From Acidimicrobiales bacterium (lineage in GTDB: Bacteria; Actinomycetota; Acidimicrobiia; Acidimicrobiales; Aldehydirespiratoraceae): DNA of 64,000 nt. Numbering within the stretch: position 1 is the first letter of the stretch; the number at the start of each line of letters is the position of its first letter. The DNA lies in the NCBI GenBank assembly GCA_029247365.1, contig JAQWLJ010000003.1, forward strand, positions 1 through 64,000, written 5' to 3'. Below the pieces are notes generated by a model. It had not been told where the DNA came from. It searched no databases and saw only the letters and a program-made list of their open reading frames with translations. Made by a program: the position numbers and the translations under genes. This document shows positions 45,982-55,594 of this stretch, one piece after another.

Positions 45982-46013
45982 CTGACGGGGCGCTCGTCGG
46001 GGTTGGCTACAAT
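45982..46013 (+). promoter_or_regulatory. Possible acnB promoter
   Basis: TACAAT at 46008-46013 is a good -10 box 60 bases upstream of the acnB ATG. The best -35-like sequence is CTGACG at 45982-45987, with a spacer of 20 bases, longer than ideal. This is a weak call. Confidence 0.3.
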
Positions 46014-46072
46014 TCGAGGCTGGTCCGGGTTCGATCCCGACCATCGCAGCACCGAATCGAGGCCGAGTTTTC

Positions 46073-48871
46073 ATGAGTCTGTACGACGAGTACCTGAGCG
46101 AGATCACCGACCGGCAGGCCCATGGCCTCCATCCCAAGCCGGTCGACAGCGCCGACCTGCTCGCTGAGATCGTCGGCTACATGCAAGACGACGGCAGCGA
46201 ACACCGCGCCCAGTGCCTCGACTTCTTCGTCTACAACGTGCTCCCGGGCACCACCAGTGCGGCGGGCCTGAAGGCCCAAGTTCTCAAGGACATTGTGCTC
46301 AGTGAGCGGACCATCGACGGCATCTCGCCGGAGTCCGCCTTCGAGCAGTTGTCACACATGAAGGGCGGTCCGTCGATCGGGGTGCTGCTCGATCTCCTCC
46401 TCGGCGACGACGCCTCCATCTCGCGTCAGGCTGCCGACGTGCTCAAGACCCAGGTGTTCCTCTACGAGGCCGATATGGCTCGCCTGGCCGAGGCCCACAC
46501 TGCCGGCAACGAGCTCGTCACCGAACTCCTCCAGAGCTACGCGAACGCCGAGTTCTTCACCGAGCTTCCCAACATTGACGAAGAGATCGAGGTGGTCACC
46601 TACGTCGCCGGAGTCGGCGACATCTCCACCGACCTTCTCTCTCCAGGCGCCGATGCACACTCACGCTCCGACCGAGAGCTCCACGGCAAGTCGATGTTTG
46701 AGAACGATGCCGACCGGCAACAGGCGCTGCTTGAGCTTCAGGCCGAGCACCCCGAGAAGCGAGTCATGCTGGTCGCCGAAAAGGGCACGATGGGCGTCGG
46801 CTCGTCTCGCATGTCGGGCGTGAACAACGTGGCGCTCTGGGTCGGCAAGCAGGCCAGCCCGTTCGTGCCGTTCATCAACTACTCGCCGATCGTCGCGGGA
46901 ACCAATGGCATTTCGCCGATCTTCCTCACCACCGTCGGCGTTACCGGCGGCATCGGTCTCGACCTCCAGAACTGGGTGACCCAGTTCGACGCTGATGGCG
47001 AGTTGGTCGTCGACGACGACGGCGATGCCGTGCTCGAGCAGACGTACTCGATCGACACCGGCACGGTCCTCACTATCAACACCCGCACCAAGACGCTACA
47101 CGGGGCCGACGGCGCGGAACTGATCGATATCTCATCGGCATTCACTCCACAGAAGGTCGAGTTCATGAAGGCAGGCGGCTCGTACGCGGTCGTCTTCGGC
47201 AAGAAGCTGCAGACCTTCGCAGCGAACACGCTGGGGATCGACGCGCCAGCGGTGTATGCCCCGTCGGCCGAGGTCTCCCACCAAGGACAGGGCCTCACTG
47301 CGGTCGAGAAGATCTTCAACCGCAACGCAGTCGGTACTTCGGGGGCCACGCTCCACGCGGGCTCGTACACCCGAGTCGAAGTCAACATCGTCGGTTCGCA
47401 GGACACCACCGGCCTGATGACCTCCCAGGAACTCGAGATGATGGCCTCGACCGTCATCTCACCAATCGTCGATGCCGGCTACCAGTCCGGCTGCCACACC
47501 GCCTCGGTCTGGGACGCCAAAGCGCAAGAGAACACGCCGCGCCTGATGAAGTTCATGAACGACTTTGGCATGATCACGGCCCGCGATCCCGAGAACGACT
47601 ACGCGCCGATGACCGATGTGATTCACAAGGTCCTGAACGACATCACAGTCGACGACTGGGCAATCATCATCGGTGGTGACTCCCACACCCGCATGTCGAA
47701 GGGCGTGGCGTTCGGTGCCGACTCAGGCACGGTCGCTCTGGCGCTCGCCACCGGCGAGGCGTCGATGCCGATCCCGGAATCGGTCAAGGTCACGTTCAAG
47801 GGCAACATGAAGCCGTATATGGACTTTCGCGATGTCGTCCACGCCACCCAGGCCCAGATGCTCAAGGAGTTCGATGGCGAGAACGTGTTCCAGGGCCGCG
47901 TGATCGAGGTCCACATCGGGACGCTCGCCTCTGACCAGGCTTTCACCTTCACCGACTGGACCGCCGAGATGAAGGCCAAGGCCTCGATCTGCATCTCTGA
48001 CAGTGAGACGCTCGTCGAGTCGCTTGCGATCGCCCGCGACCGCATCCAGGTCATGATCGACAAGGGCATGGACAACACAAAGGGCGTGCTCCAGGGCCTC
48101 GTCGATCAAGCCAACCAGCGCATCAACGAAGTCGCTACCGGCGAGAAGCCGCCGCTGGCGCCCGATGCCGACGCTGAGTACTACGCCGAGTTCACCGTCG
48201 ATCTCGACATCATTGACGAGCCGATGATCGCCGACCCCGACGTCCACAACGACGACCCGTCGAAGCGATACACCCACGACACGATTCGTGAACTGTCGCA
48301 CTACGAGGGCGCGAAGACCATCGACCTGGGCTTCATTGGCTCATGCATGGTCCATAAGGGCGACATGCAAATCCTGGCAAAGATGCTGCGCCGCCTCGAG
48401 GAAGCCCACGGCGAGGTCGAGTTCCAGGCACCGCTCGTCGTGGCACCACCGACCTACAACATCGTCGACGAACTCAAGGCGGAGGGCAACTGGGAGGTGC
48501 TGGCGCGCTACGCCGGTTTCGAGTTCGACGACACCGACCCGAAGAGTGTCGCTCGGACTGGCTACGAAAACATCCTCTATCTGGAGCGTCCGGGCTGCAA
48601 TCTCTGCATGGGCAACCAGGAAAAGGCGGCTCCTGGCGACACGGTGATGGCGACCTCGACCCGACTGTTCCAAGGGCGAGTGGTGAAAGACTCCGACGAG
48701 AAGAAGGGCGAATCGCTGCTCGCGTCAACCCCGGTCGTCGTGCTGTCGTCGGTGCTGGGTCGCACGCCCACCATCGACGAGTACAAGGCCGCAGTCGAGG
48801 GCATCGACCTCACACACTTCGAACCGCCCGAGGAAGAACTCACCGCCACGCCCGTCACGATCGGCCGCTAA
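46073..48871 (+). CDS. acnB: Aconitate hydratase B, long form
   Basis: The 932-residue protein has the AcnB layout with N-terminal HEAT-like domain before the catalytic domains. The three [4Fe-4S] Cys are in GSCMVHKG and PGCNLCMGNQ, as in E. coli AcnB, and GDSHTRMSKG and GSSRMSG are active-site loops. It interconverts citrate and isocitrate (and 2-methylisocitrate). It is about 65 residues longer than the E. coli enzyme. Its N-terminal text (GLHPKPVDSADLLAEI, YNVLPGTTSAAGLKA) resembles the Bacteroidetes AcnB that I remember, whereas Actinobacteria usually use AcnA. Monocistronic. Confidence 0.93.
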   Translation: MSLYDEYLSEITDRQAHGLHPKPVDSADLLAEIVGYMQDDGSEHRAQCLDFFVYNVLPGTTSAAGLKAQVLKDIVLSERTIDGISPESAFEQLSHMKGGPSIGVLLDLLLGDDASISRQAADVLKTQVFLYEADMARLAEAHTAGNELVTELLQSYANAEFFTELPNIDEEIEVVTYVAGVGDISTDLLSPGADAHSRSDRELHGKSMFENDADRQQALLELQAEHPEKRVMLVAEKGTMGVGSSRMSGVNNVALWVGKQASPFVPFINYSPIVAGTNGISPIFLTTVGVTGGIGLDLQNWVTQFDADGELVVDDDGDAVLEQTYSIDTGTVLTINTRTKTLHGADGAELIDISSAFTPQKVEFMKAGGSYAVVFGKKLQTFAANTLGIDAPAVYAPSAEVSHQGQGLTAVEKIFNRNAVGTSGATLHAGSYTRVEVNIVGSQDTTGLMTSQELEMMASTVISPIVDAGYQSGCHTASVWDAKAQENTPRLMKFMNDFGMITARDPENDYAPMTDVIHKVLNDITVDDWAIIIGGDSHTRMSKGVAFGADSGTVALALATGEASMPIPESVKVTFKGNMKPYMDFRDVVHATQAQMLKEFDGENVFQGRVIEVHIGTLASDQAFTFTDWTAEMKAKASICISDSETLVESLAIARDRIQVMIDKGMDNTKGVLQGLVDQANQRINEVATGEKPPLAPDADAEYYAEFTVDLDIIDEPMIADPDVHNDDPSKRYTHDTIRELSHYEGAKTIDLGFIGSCMVHKGDMQILAKMLRRLEEAHGEVEFQAPLVVAPPTYNIVDELKAEGNWEVLARYAGFEFDDTDPKSVARTGYENILYLERPGCNLCMGNQEKAAPGDTVMATSTRLFQGRVVKDSDEKKGESLLASTPVVVLSSVLGRTPTIDEYKAAVEGIDLTHFEPPEEELTATPVTIGR

Positions 48872-48874
48872 TAC

Positions 48875-49825
48875 TCATACTGTCGACTGAAACTTGCGCA
48901 TGAGCCACGGACCGGCCTCGACCGGCTCGTGGTTTGGGATGGAACCCGGCTCGAGGCAGGTTGGCAAGCATTCGATGCGTGCGTCCCAGTTCGCCATGTG
49001 AAAGAACGCGAACGAGTGACGCTCAGCCGGGCCGGGAACCACGCGATGCACCGTCGAACGCCACCGATCGTTGGTCCACTGGGCGATCGTGTCACCGAGG
49101 TTGACCACGAAGAAGTCGGGGTCGGGGGCGATGGCGTGCCAACCGCCTGAGCGATCCTGTACCTCGAGCCCTGCCATGTCATCGGTGCGAAGAATCGTGA
49201 AGGTCCCGTAGTCGCTGTGCGCGCCGGCCCGGAGCGCGTCCCCCGGCTCGGCAACGGCTGGATAGCGGATCGCCCGCATCGACGTAATGGGCCGATTCAC
49301 GAACGGTTCGAAGTAGGTCCCGGGAAGATCCAGCGCAAGCGCCATCACCCCGAGGAGGCGGTCCGCAACCTCGCTCAGCACCCGGTAGTAGGCAGTCCAT
49401 GCGCCCTGAAGTTCGGGCACCTCGTCAGGCCACAGGCTCGGCGAGCAGATCCACTCCTCGCCGGGCCGCGGCGTCCGTGAACCGCCGCAGTCGGGGCCGG
49501 CCGAGAGCGACTCCTTCAGATCGGGCTGTGCCTCTCCGTCGGCCTGCGACCGAGATAAGGTCTCGGCTCGGAACGGGGAGTACCCGTAGGGATAGCCGGG
49601 CTCGGGGAACGAGATCACCCGCTTTGTGTCGATGTCCAGCGCAAGGAACTGCACTGCGGCTGACCACGCGTCGTCGCGAACAGCTGGCGCAACAACGTCG
49701 ATCGGCAGCCGGAAGAACCCCAGCTCCCGGCAGGCCCGACCCATCGACTCGACCTGCTGATCGAGCGCACCGTCGAGGTCAACAACGCCGAGGTCAAGCG
49801 ACCCGATGTTCCACCTGGTCGCCAT
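48875..49825 (-). CDS. IPNS-like 2-oxoglutarate/Fe(II) oxygenase
   Basis: The 316-residue protein has the isopenicillin-N-synthase/2OG-oxygenase fold. Iron ligands are in GAHSDYGTFTIL (HxD) and STVHRVV, and the RxS motif is in ERHSFAFF. The IGDTIAQWTN-like segment LGDTIAQWTNDRWRS is family-typical. Members hydroxylate or desaturate diverse small molecules, including amino acids and pyrimidines; no substrate can be assigned. The 3' end is convergent with acnB, 3 bases away. Confidence 0.9.
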   Translation of the reverse strand: MATRWNIGSLDLGVVDLDGALDQQVESMGRACRELGFFRLPIDVVAPAVRDDAWSAAVQFLALDIDTKRVISFPEPGYPYGYSPFRAETLSRSQADGEAQPDLKESLSAGPDCGGSRTPRPGEEWICSPSLWPDEVPELQGAWTAYYRVLSEVADRLLGVMALALDLPGTYFEPFVNRPITSMRAIRYPAVAEPGDALRAGAHSDYGTFTILRTDDMAGLEVQDRSGGWHAIAPDPDFFVVNLGDTIAQWTNDRWRSTVHRVVPGPAERHSFAFFHMANWDARIECLPTCLEPGSIPNHEPVEAGPWLMRKFQSTV

Positions 49826-49939
49826 ACATGTCCTCCAGCCCGCAAACAGTAGTCGTGAAACAGGCGAACCACGGCTGCTTCGAGGCTTCGGATTCAGCCG
49901 CAGCGCACGTTTCGACAGACCGGCAAGTCAGCAACACGA

Positions 49940-51190
49940 TCACGTGAGACTGGTGAGCACGGCTTCACCACAACGACGGCCGGAGAACAGCGCACCCTGG
50001 AGCGACGCCGTGTCTCGATGGTCGCCGCACACGAATAACCCATCACCCATGGCGACGCGTTGTTTGGGGGCGAACCCCGGCGGCTGGGCCGGCTGGCCGT
50101 GGGTAATCACGTCGGTGCGAAGATGCGTCCACGCATCAACACTCGACCCCCAGATCGCACGCAGCTGTGCGCGCACCGCAGGTGCTGCATCGCGCCGTTC
50201 GATGCCTGGGCAGGCCGCTGCGATGAGCGCCGTGTGGTCGGGGGTGTACTCGGGGGCGACGTTACTCATGACCGCGATGTTGAGAGCCGGTCCACGACCG
50301 GTGCCGTCGAGCACGAGATAGCGGTCGCGATGCGGTGGTTCCGCAGCGGCGAACCAGACACACGTGGCCGGATTCGATTCCACCGGCTCGATACCGAGGA
50401 GGCGGGCTGCAGTCGGTCCTTCGGTTGCGACCACGATCCGGTCGGTCTCGAGTTGGTCGCCGGCCGCGGTCGTAACCCGGTTGGGCGAGACCTCAACCAC
50501 CGGCGTTTCGAGCCGGATTGCCGCGCTAGGCAAATCCGCAGCGAGCTGCTCGGGGATCGCCTGCATTCCCAACGCCGGTACCGCAGCATCGCCGCGGTAC
50601 AGGCTCTGGAGGACAACATCGAACATGCGATGACTGGTGGCCAGTTCCGGGTCGAGTTGAATCCCGCCGACGAAGGGCCGAAAGAACTGATCGATGACCC
50701 GCTCGCTGAAACCATCACTTCGAAGCGCGTCGATCGTGGCGCAATCCGGTCGACGGAACAGATCGGGCGTCGCTGCCCGCCGCAACCGGAGGCGTTGACG
50801 CGCCAGCCGCAGCTTGTCGGCCAGCGTCGCGACCGGAGCGCGCAGGGTGGCCAGAGTCGTGCTCGGCCGCCGAAACGGGTCGCCGATCGTATGCATCTCC
50901 GAGCCGTCCCAGACACGCGCGCCAGGATCGAACGATCGAAGATCGAGAGCACCGACGTCGAACTGGCGATCTAACTCCGGATAGGCGGTGAGGAGAACTT
51001 GAAATCCGCGGTCGAGTCGGTAGCCGTTAACAAGATCGGTTCGCACCCGACCACCAACGCTGTCGCTGGCCTCACAGACGACCACCCGTCGACCGGCTTG
51101 ATGAAGGACGCGAGCTGCGGCAAGTCCGGCCAGACCACCGCCGACAATCACGGCATCGACTCGTGGTGGGTGGGGGTCGAGCGGCATCAA
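49940..51190 (-). CDS. FAD-dependent oxidoreductase (amine-oxidase/protoporphyrinogen-oxidase-like)
   Basis: The 416-residue flavoprotein has the dinucleotide motif VDAVIVGGGLAGLAAARVLHQ, the ASDSVGGRVRTD motif and a C-terminal VCGDHRDTASLQGALFSGR FAD segment. The architecture matches the phytoene desaturase/amine oxidase superfamily. No substrate can be assigned. Its start is 14 bases from the left tRNA-like remnant, so it marks the left boundary of the candidate island. Confidence 0.88.
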   Translation of the reverse strand: MMPLDPHPPRVDAVIVGGGLAGLAAARVLHQAGRRVVVCEASDSVGGRVRTDLVNGYRLDRGFQVLLTAYPELDRQFDVGALDLRSFDPGARVWDGSEMHTIGDPFRRPSTTLATLRAPVATLADKLRLARQRLRLRRAATPDLFRRPDCATIDALRSDGFSERVIDQFFRPFVGGIQLDPELATSHRMFDVVLQSLYRGDAAVPALGMQAIPEQLAADLPSAAIRLETPVVEVSPNRVTTAAGDQLETDRIVVATEGPTAARLLGIEPVESNPATCVWFAAAEPPHRDRYLVLDGTGRGPALNIAVMSNVAPEYTPDHTALIAAACPGIERRDAAPAVRAQLRAIWGSSVDAWTHLRTDVITHGQPAQPPGFAPKQRVAMGDGLFVCGDHRDTASLQGALFSGRRCGEAVLTSLT

Positions 51191-51204
51191 TTGTCCCGGT
51201 GAAA

Positions 51205-51247
51205 TGGTGGGCCGTGCTGAATTCGAACCAGCGACGCTTCTGCCGTA
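51205..51247 (-). repeat. Diverged tRNA 3'-end remnant (candidate left att site)
   Basis: On the minus strand this reads as the 3' half of a tRNA with encoded CCA. It shares the acceptor strand ACGGCCC, a TTCGAAT T-loop and most of the T-stem with the tRNA-Val at 63525-63601, with several substitutions and a two-base insertion in the variable region. No 5' half, D-arm or matching GGGCCGT strand lies upstream, so it is not a functional tRNA. The orientation equals that of the tRNA-Val and its 46-bp duplicate. Confidence 0.65.
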
Positions 51248-51526
51248 GGCACGCGGTTCCGTCTCGAAAGGCTACCAGGGCGTTCAGTTCCCGTTTCCTC
51301 AACGTGGCGCTTCTGCGCGGCACGGTTGTTCGACTGTCACACGCCCGTCGGATCTTCCTTTTCGAGCGACGACAGGCCGATGCGTTGACAAGATTGAACC
51401 GGTGAGTTGTCTTCTCGAATGACGACCCCAAGCCACATCACCACACCATTCGAGTAGCCCAACCGCTCCGATGTGTGCTTTGATGCCCGTGGGGCTCCGT
51501 TATCGAGTGCCACAGGGGGAGATCGA
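51248..51526. other. Non-coding stretch after the left tRNA remnant
   Basis: About 280 bases show no supported reading frame on either strand and no recognisable integrase remnant. It probably contains the promoter of the small gene at 51527 and of the cox operon. Confidence 0.45.
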
Positions 51527-51760
51527 ATGCCGATCGAGTCATCGGGCCGGAGCGCAGGGAATCCGCGCCTCTACGAGCTAATTGCTGATTCGCCCAAAGA
51601 GGGTGACAGCCCGACCGTGTGGGCCTGGCCGCAGCTGATCGACCACTTGAAGGTCGCCGGCCAGCCGGTACGAGGTCCGTGGCCACCACACCAGGAGAAA
51701 CGCCCGGATCCGGACCCCGATGGGATGCCGAGAGCCGTGGCCGACCCCGAGGGGCAGTAG
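51527..51760 (+). CDS. Small hypothetical protein upstream of coxM
   Basis: The 77-residue frame begins at an ATG with a strong GGGGGAG ribosome-binding site 5 bases upstream. The protein (PIESSGRSAGNPRLYELIAD...) is hydrophilic, Pro/Asp-rich at the C-terminus, with no Cys and no membrane segment. I recognise no family. It lies 51 bases before coxM and could be a first gene of the cox operon. Support comes mainly from the ribosome-binding site, so confidence is moderate. Confidence 0.5.
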   Translation: MPIESSGRSAGNPRLYELIADSPKEGDSPTVWAWPQLIDHLKVAGQPVRGPWPPHQEKRPDPDPDGMPRAVADPEGQ

Positions 51761-51811
51761 CCGGGTCGCTGTACACCTTCATTCGCCCATTCGCAGAACA
51801 GGACACAGGAC

Positions 51812-52684
51812 ATGTATCCATCCCGCTTTCGTTATGAAGCGCCGACCACTCTCGCGGAGGCGATCGCCATCTTGGCGACGAACGACGACGCGAAGGTCTT
51901 GGCAGGCGGCCAAAGCCTCATCCCGATGATGAAGTTGCGCTTCGCCAGCCCGGCAACGCTGGTCGACATCAACAATATTCCGGACCTCGATTTCCACGGC
52001 GCCGACGCCGATGGCACCTACCGCATCGGTGCGTTGTGTCGGCACGCCCATCTGGAGAAGTCGACAACGCTTGGCGATCATCAGCCACTGCTGGCGTCGT
52101 GCGCTCCGTTGGTGGCAGACCCGATCGTGCGGACCCGGGGCACGTTCGTCGGTTCGGTGTGCCACGCCGACCCGCAAGGCGACTGGGCATCGTGCATGGT
52201 GGCCCTAGATGGGTCGATCACGGCAGTGGGGCCCAATGGTGAGCGGTCGATTCCAGTGAAGGAATTCGTGTCAGGCCCATTCCAGACCGTGCTTGCGGCC
52301 GACGAGATCGCAACGGAAGCGGTAATTGCTCCGGCCCAGGGCACTCGCGTCGGTGGCTACCTGAAGCTGGAGCGTCGGGTTGGCGACTTCGCAACCGCTG
52401 GCGTGGCGATTGGGTTGGACATGACCGGTGGAACGGTCGCGAGCGCCGGCATCGGCTTGACGGGGGTAGGTGCGCAGACAATTGACGCAGCCGAAGCGGC
52501 AAGCGTACTGATCGGGTCGAGCCTTGAGCCCGACGTGATCGAGCGGGCAGCAAACCTTGCGGCCGAGGTCGCCAACCCCAGGTCCGATCATCGAGGCAGC
52601 GCCTCGTACAAAAAGCATGTGGTGGAGACTTTTGTGAGTCGCATCCTCGGAAACGTCCAACGAGAAGAACTGCAGGTGGCCTGA
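51812..52684 (+). CDS. coxM: CoxM, CO dehydrogenase FAD-binding subunit
   Basis: The 290-residue protein is the medium subunit of the xanthine oxidase family. It has the FAD motif AGGQSLIPMMKLR near residue 31 and GTFVGSVCHADPQGDW, corresponding to the second FAD motif (TIGGSLAHADP), plus the C-terminal FAD_C domain ending near SRILGN. It passes electrons from the iron-sulfur subunit to the quinone-side acceptor. The gene order M-S-L is that of classical aerobic CO dehydrogenase operons. It is 1 base from coxS. Confidence 0.93.
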   Translation: MYPSRFRYEAPTTLAEAIAILATNDDAKVLAGGQSLIPMMKLRFASPATLVDINNIPDLDFHGADADGTYRIGALCRHAHLEKSTTLGDHQPLLASCAPLVADPIVRTRGTFVGSVCHADPQGDWASCMVALDGSITAVGPNGERSIPVKEFVSGPFQTVLAADEIATEAVIAPAQGTRVGGYLKLERRVGDFATAGVAIGLDMTGGTVASAGIGLTGVGAQTIDAAEAASVLIGSSLEPDVIERAANLAAEVANPRSDHRGSASYKKHVVETFVSRILGNVQREELQVA

Positions 52685-52685
52685 C

Positions 52686-53210
52686 ATGACGAGCCTCTTC
52701 GAAGAAGTCCCTGTCTCGACCGACGACAACATTTCCACCACTCGGGTGGAAGTGAACGTCAACGGCGAGCGCCGGGCGGCCCAGATCGAGCCCCGGCTCC
52801 TGCTTGCGCACCTGCTGCGCAACGGTTTCAAACTCACCGGCACGCACACGGGCTGCGACACCACGAACTGCGGTGCCTGCACCGTGCTCTTGGACGGCGA
52901 ACCAGTGAAGAGCTGCACGGTGTTTGCGGTACAGGCGAACGGCCACGACGTAACGACCGTGGAGGGCCTGGCATCATCCGAGCAGCTTCACCCGGTGCAG
53001 GAGGGCTTTAAAGACGAGCACGGCCTGCAGTGTGGCTTCTGCACGCCGGGCATGATGCTGAGCGCCGTCGCCCTGTTGAACGAAAACGACGATCCCACCG
53101 AGGACGAGGTCCGCTGGGCGCTCTCGGGAAACCTGTGTCGGTGCACGGGATATCAGAACATCGTGAAGGCGGTCCTCTGGGCTGGAGCAAAGATGCGAGG
53201 TGACGCGTAA
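52686..53210 (+). CDS. coxS: CoxS, CO dehydrogenase [2Fe-2S] subunit
   Basis: The 174-residue protein carries the plant-type cluster Cys C57, C62, C65 and C77 ([12 protein letters not shown]...KSC) and the second cluster C116, C119, C151 and C153 ([19 protein letters not shown]). It relays electrons from the molybdenum-copper site in CoxL to FAD in CoxM. An N-terminal extension of about 20 residues precedes the ferredoxin domain. Its stop overlaps the coxL ATG. Confidence 0.96.
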   Translation: MTSLFEEVPVSTDDNISTTRVEVNVNGERRAAQIEPRLLLAHLLRNGFKLTGTHTGCDTTNCGACTVLLDGEPVKSCTVFAVQANGHDVTTVEGLASSEQLHPVQEGFKDEHGLQCGFCTPGMMLSAVALLNENDDPTEDEVRWALSGNLCRCTGYQNIVKAVLWAGAKMRGDA

Positions 53211-55594
53211 TGGCTCTTGATGAAGTGAAGATCGGCGGCCTGGGTGCCAGCCGCAAACGAGTCGAGGACAACCGGTTTATTCGAGGTAAGGGCAACTACG
53301 TCGACGACGTGGTGCTGCCGGGCATGCTCTACATGGAGATTCTGCGCAGCCCATTGGCACACGCAAAGATCAACTCGATCGACACCAGTGCGGCGTACGC
53401 CATTCCCGGTGTCCGCATGGTGATGACGGGCGAGATGATGGCGGCCCGCAACCTGGCGTGGATGCCAACGCTGTCGTACGACACGCAGGCCGTGTTGGCC
53501 ACAGACAAGGTCCGCTTCCAAGGCCAGGAGGTGTGTGCAGTCATCGCCGACGACCCGTACATCGCTCGCGATGGTGTCGAAGCGATCGTGGTGGACTACG
53601 AGCCGTTGCCGCCAATCGTCAACCCCGAGCAGGCGAAGGCACCGGGTGCACCGCTGATTCGCAACGACAAGGTCGGCCAAAACAACAACGTGATCTTCGA
53701 TTGGGAGGTCGGCGATCGGGCAAGCACAGACCGTGCGTTTGCCGAGGCCGACAAGGTCTCCGAGATCGCGATGCACTACCCGCGGTCGCACCCCTCCCCC
53801 ATTGAGGCGTGCGGATCGATTGCCGACTACGACCGCTCCACCTCCAAGCTCACGGTCTACATGACGACGCAAGCCCCGCACATCATTCGTGCGGCAGTGT
53901 CGCTGGTGGCAGAGATTCCCGAGCACATGATTCGCATCATCTCGCCAGACCTTGGTGGCGGGTTCGGCAACAAGGTTCCGGTGTATCCCGGCTACGTCAT
54001 GTCGATCTTGGCGTCGATTCTGTTGGAGAAGCCGGTCAAGTGGATTGAGGACAAGACCGGCAACCTGATATCTACCGGCTTCGGCCGCGATGTCTATCTG
54101 AAGGGTCAGATGGCGTTGCGCAACGACGGCAAGATCCTCGGTGTGCGCATGCACACCGATTCGGATCACGGTGCGTTCTTTGCCGATGCACAACCATCGA
54201 AGTTCAAGATCGGCCTGATGCACTCAGCGTTCGCCTGCTACGACGTGCCGACCGCTCACCTCACAGCGCAGGGCGTCTATACCAACAAGGCGCCCGGCGG
54301 TGTGGCCTATCGATGTTCGTTCCGCGTCACCGAAGCCATGTACTTCCAGGAGCGGATGGTGCAGGCCGCCGCTGACGATCTCGGAATGGACCAGGCGGAG
54401 TTCCGCCGCGTCAACCTCGTGAAGGACGACGACTTCCCAAAGCGCACGCCATTTGGTTTCCTGACCGATTCAGGCCAGTACGGGAAGTGTCTGCAGATCG
54501 GACTGGATGCGATCGGCTACGACGACTTCAAGAAGGAACAGGAGGAGGCCCGCAAGCGCGGCCGTCTGCTGGGTATCGGCATCTCGACCATGACGGAACC
54601 GTTGGGTGCTGGCAACAGCCGCGAATACGACATTCTTGGTATCAAGATGTTCGACTCGGCTGAACTGCGGGTCCACATGACCGGCAAGGCAATCTTGCGC
54701 ACCGGCGCGAAGACACAGGGCCAAGGCCACGAAACGACCTGGGCGCAGATAGTTGCCCATGAGTTGGGCATCCCGGCCGAGGACATCGTCGTCGAAGAGG
54801 GCGACACGGACACAGCACCGTTCGGTATGGGCACCTACGCCTCGCGCTCCACTCCGGTGGCAGGCGCAGCGGTGAGCATGGTGAGCCGGAAGATCCGAGC
54901 GAAGGCTCGCAAGATCGCCGCCCATCTGCTCGAGGTGAGCGATGAGGACATCGAGTGGGAACTGGGTCGCTTCTATGTGCGCGGCGCTCAAGACCGAGGT
55001 GTCACGATTCAAGAGTGCGCGATGGCGGCGTACAGCAACGTCCCAGATGGCATGGAGCCGGGTCTTGAGAACAACGCCTACTACGACCCGCCCAACCTCA
55101 CGTGGCCGTTTGCCTGCTACATCGCCACCGTCGAGGTGGATCCTGAGACAGGCGTGTGGGACGTGCTGCGGCTGGTAGCCGTAGACGACTGCGGCGTACG
55201 CATCAACCCGATGATTGTCGAGGGGCAGATCATGGGTGGTCTCACCGAGGCGTATGCGATGGCAAACATGCAATTCATCACGTTCGATGAAGACGGCAAC
55301 TGTGTGGGCTCAAACTACATGGACTACCTGCTACCGACCGCTTGGGAGACGCCGGGCTTTGAACTGCACGAAGTCGTCACCCCGTGCCCGCATCACCCAA
55401 TCGGGGCGAAGGGCATCGGAGAGTGCGCCACGGTGGGCGGCCCGGCCGCTTTCGTGAACGCGGTGATGGATGCGTTGAAGCACACCGGGGTTCGAAATAT
55501 CGATATGCCACTGCTGCCAGATCGCGTGTACGAGGCCGCGCAGACCGGCAGCGACATTTCCGGCATGCCTCCGGTCAAGACGGCTGACGACTGA
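53210..55594 (+). CDS. coxL: CoxL, form I CO dehydrogenase catalytic subunit
   Basis: The 794-residue molybdenum hydroxylase large subunit contains AYRCSFR at residues 366-372, the form I active-site loop (AYxCSFR) whose Cys (C369) carries the copper of the Mo-S-Cu centre. The active-site Glu is E738 in KGIGECATVGG. MGGLTEAYAM and GAKTQGQGHETTW are Moco-binding regions. Form I is the genuine CO dehydrogenase signature; form II proteins have AYRGAGR instead. It should oxidise CO to CO2 at the cytoplasmic side. Its stop overlaps the next gene by one base. Confidence 0.97.
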   Translation: MALDEVKIGGLGASRKRVEDNRFIRGKGNYVDDVVLPGMLYMEILRSPLAHAKINSIDTSAAYAIPGVRMVMTGEMMAARNLAWMPTLSYDTQAVLATDKVRFQGQEVCAVIADDPYIARDGVEAIVVDYEPLPPIVNPEQAKAPGAPLIRNDKVGQNNNVIFDWEVGDRASTDRAFAEADKVSEIAMHYPRSHPSPIEACGSIADYDRSTSKLTVYMTTQAPHIIRAAVSLVAEIPEHMIRIISPDLGGGFGNKVPVYPGYVMSILASILLEKPVKWIEDKTGNLISTGFGRDVYLKGQMALRNDGKILGVRMHTDSDHGAFFADAQPSKFKIGLMHSAFACYDVPTAHLTAQGVYTNKAPGGVAYRCSFRVTEAMYFQERMVQAAADDLGMDQAEFRRVNLVKDDDFPKRTPFGFLTDSGQYGKCLQIGLDAIGYDDFKKEQEEARKRGRLLGIGISTMTEPLGAGNSREYDILGIKMFDSAELRVHMTGKAILRTGAKTQGQGHETTWAQIVAHELGIPAEDIVVEEGDTDTAPFGMGTYASRSTPVAGAAVSMVSRKIRAKARKIAAHLLEVSDEDIEWELGRFYVRGAQDRGVTIQECAMAAYSNVPDGMEPGLENNAYYDPPNLTWPFACYIATVEVDPETGVWDVLRLVAVDDCGVRINPMIVEGQIMGGLTEAYAMANMQFITFDEDGNCVGSNYMDYLLPTAWETPGFELHEVVTPCPHHPIGAKGIGECATVGGPAAFVNAVMDALKHTGVRNIDMPLLPDRVYEAAQTGSDISGMPPVKTADD

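Noticed and set aside
46022-46042. Hairpin GGTCCGGG-TTCGAT-CCCGACC resembling a tRNA T-arm upstream of acnB
   Set aside because: The loop is six bases and a bulge is needed; no tRNA body surrounds it. Probably chance or a minor RNA structure in the acnB leader.
51205-51290. Left tRNA-like sequence considered as a functional tRNA
   Set aside because: There is no complementary 5' acceptor strand (GGGCCGT), no D-arm and no credible anticodon stem in the 80 bases upstream on the minus strand.
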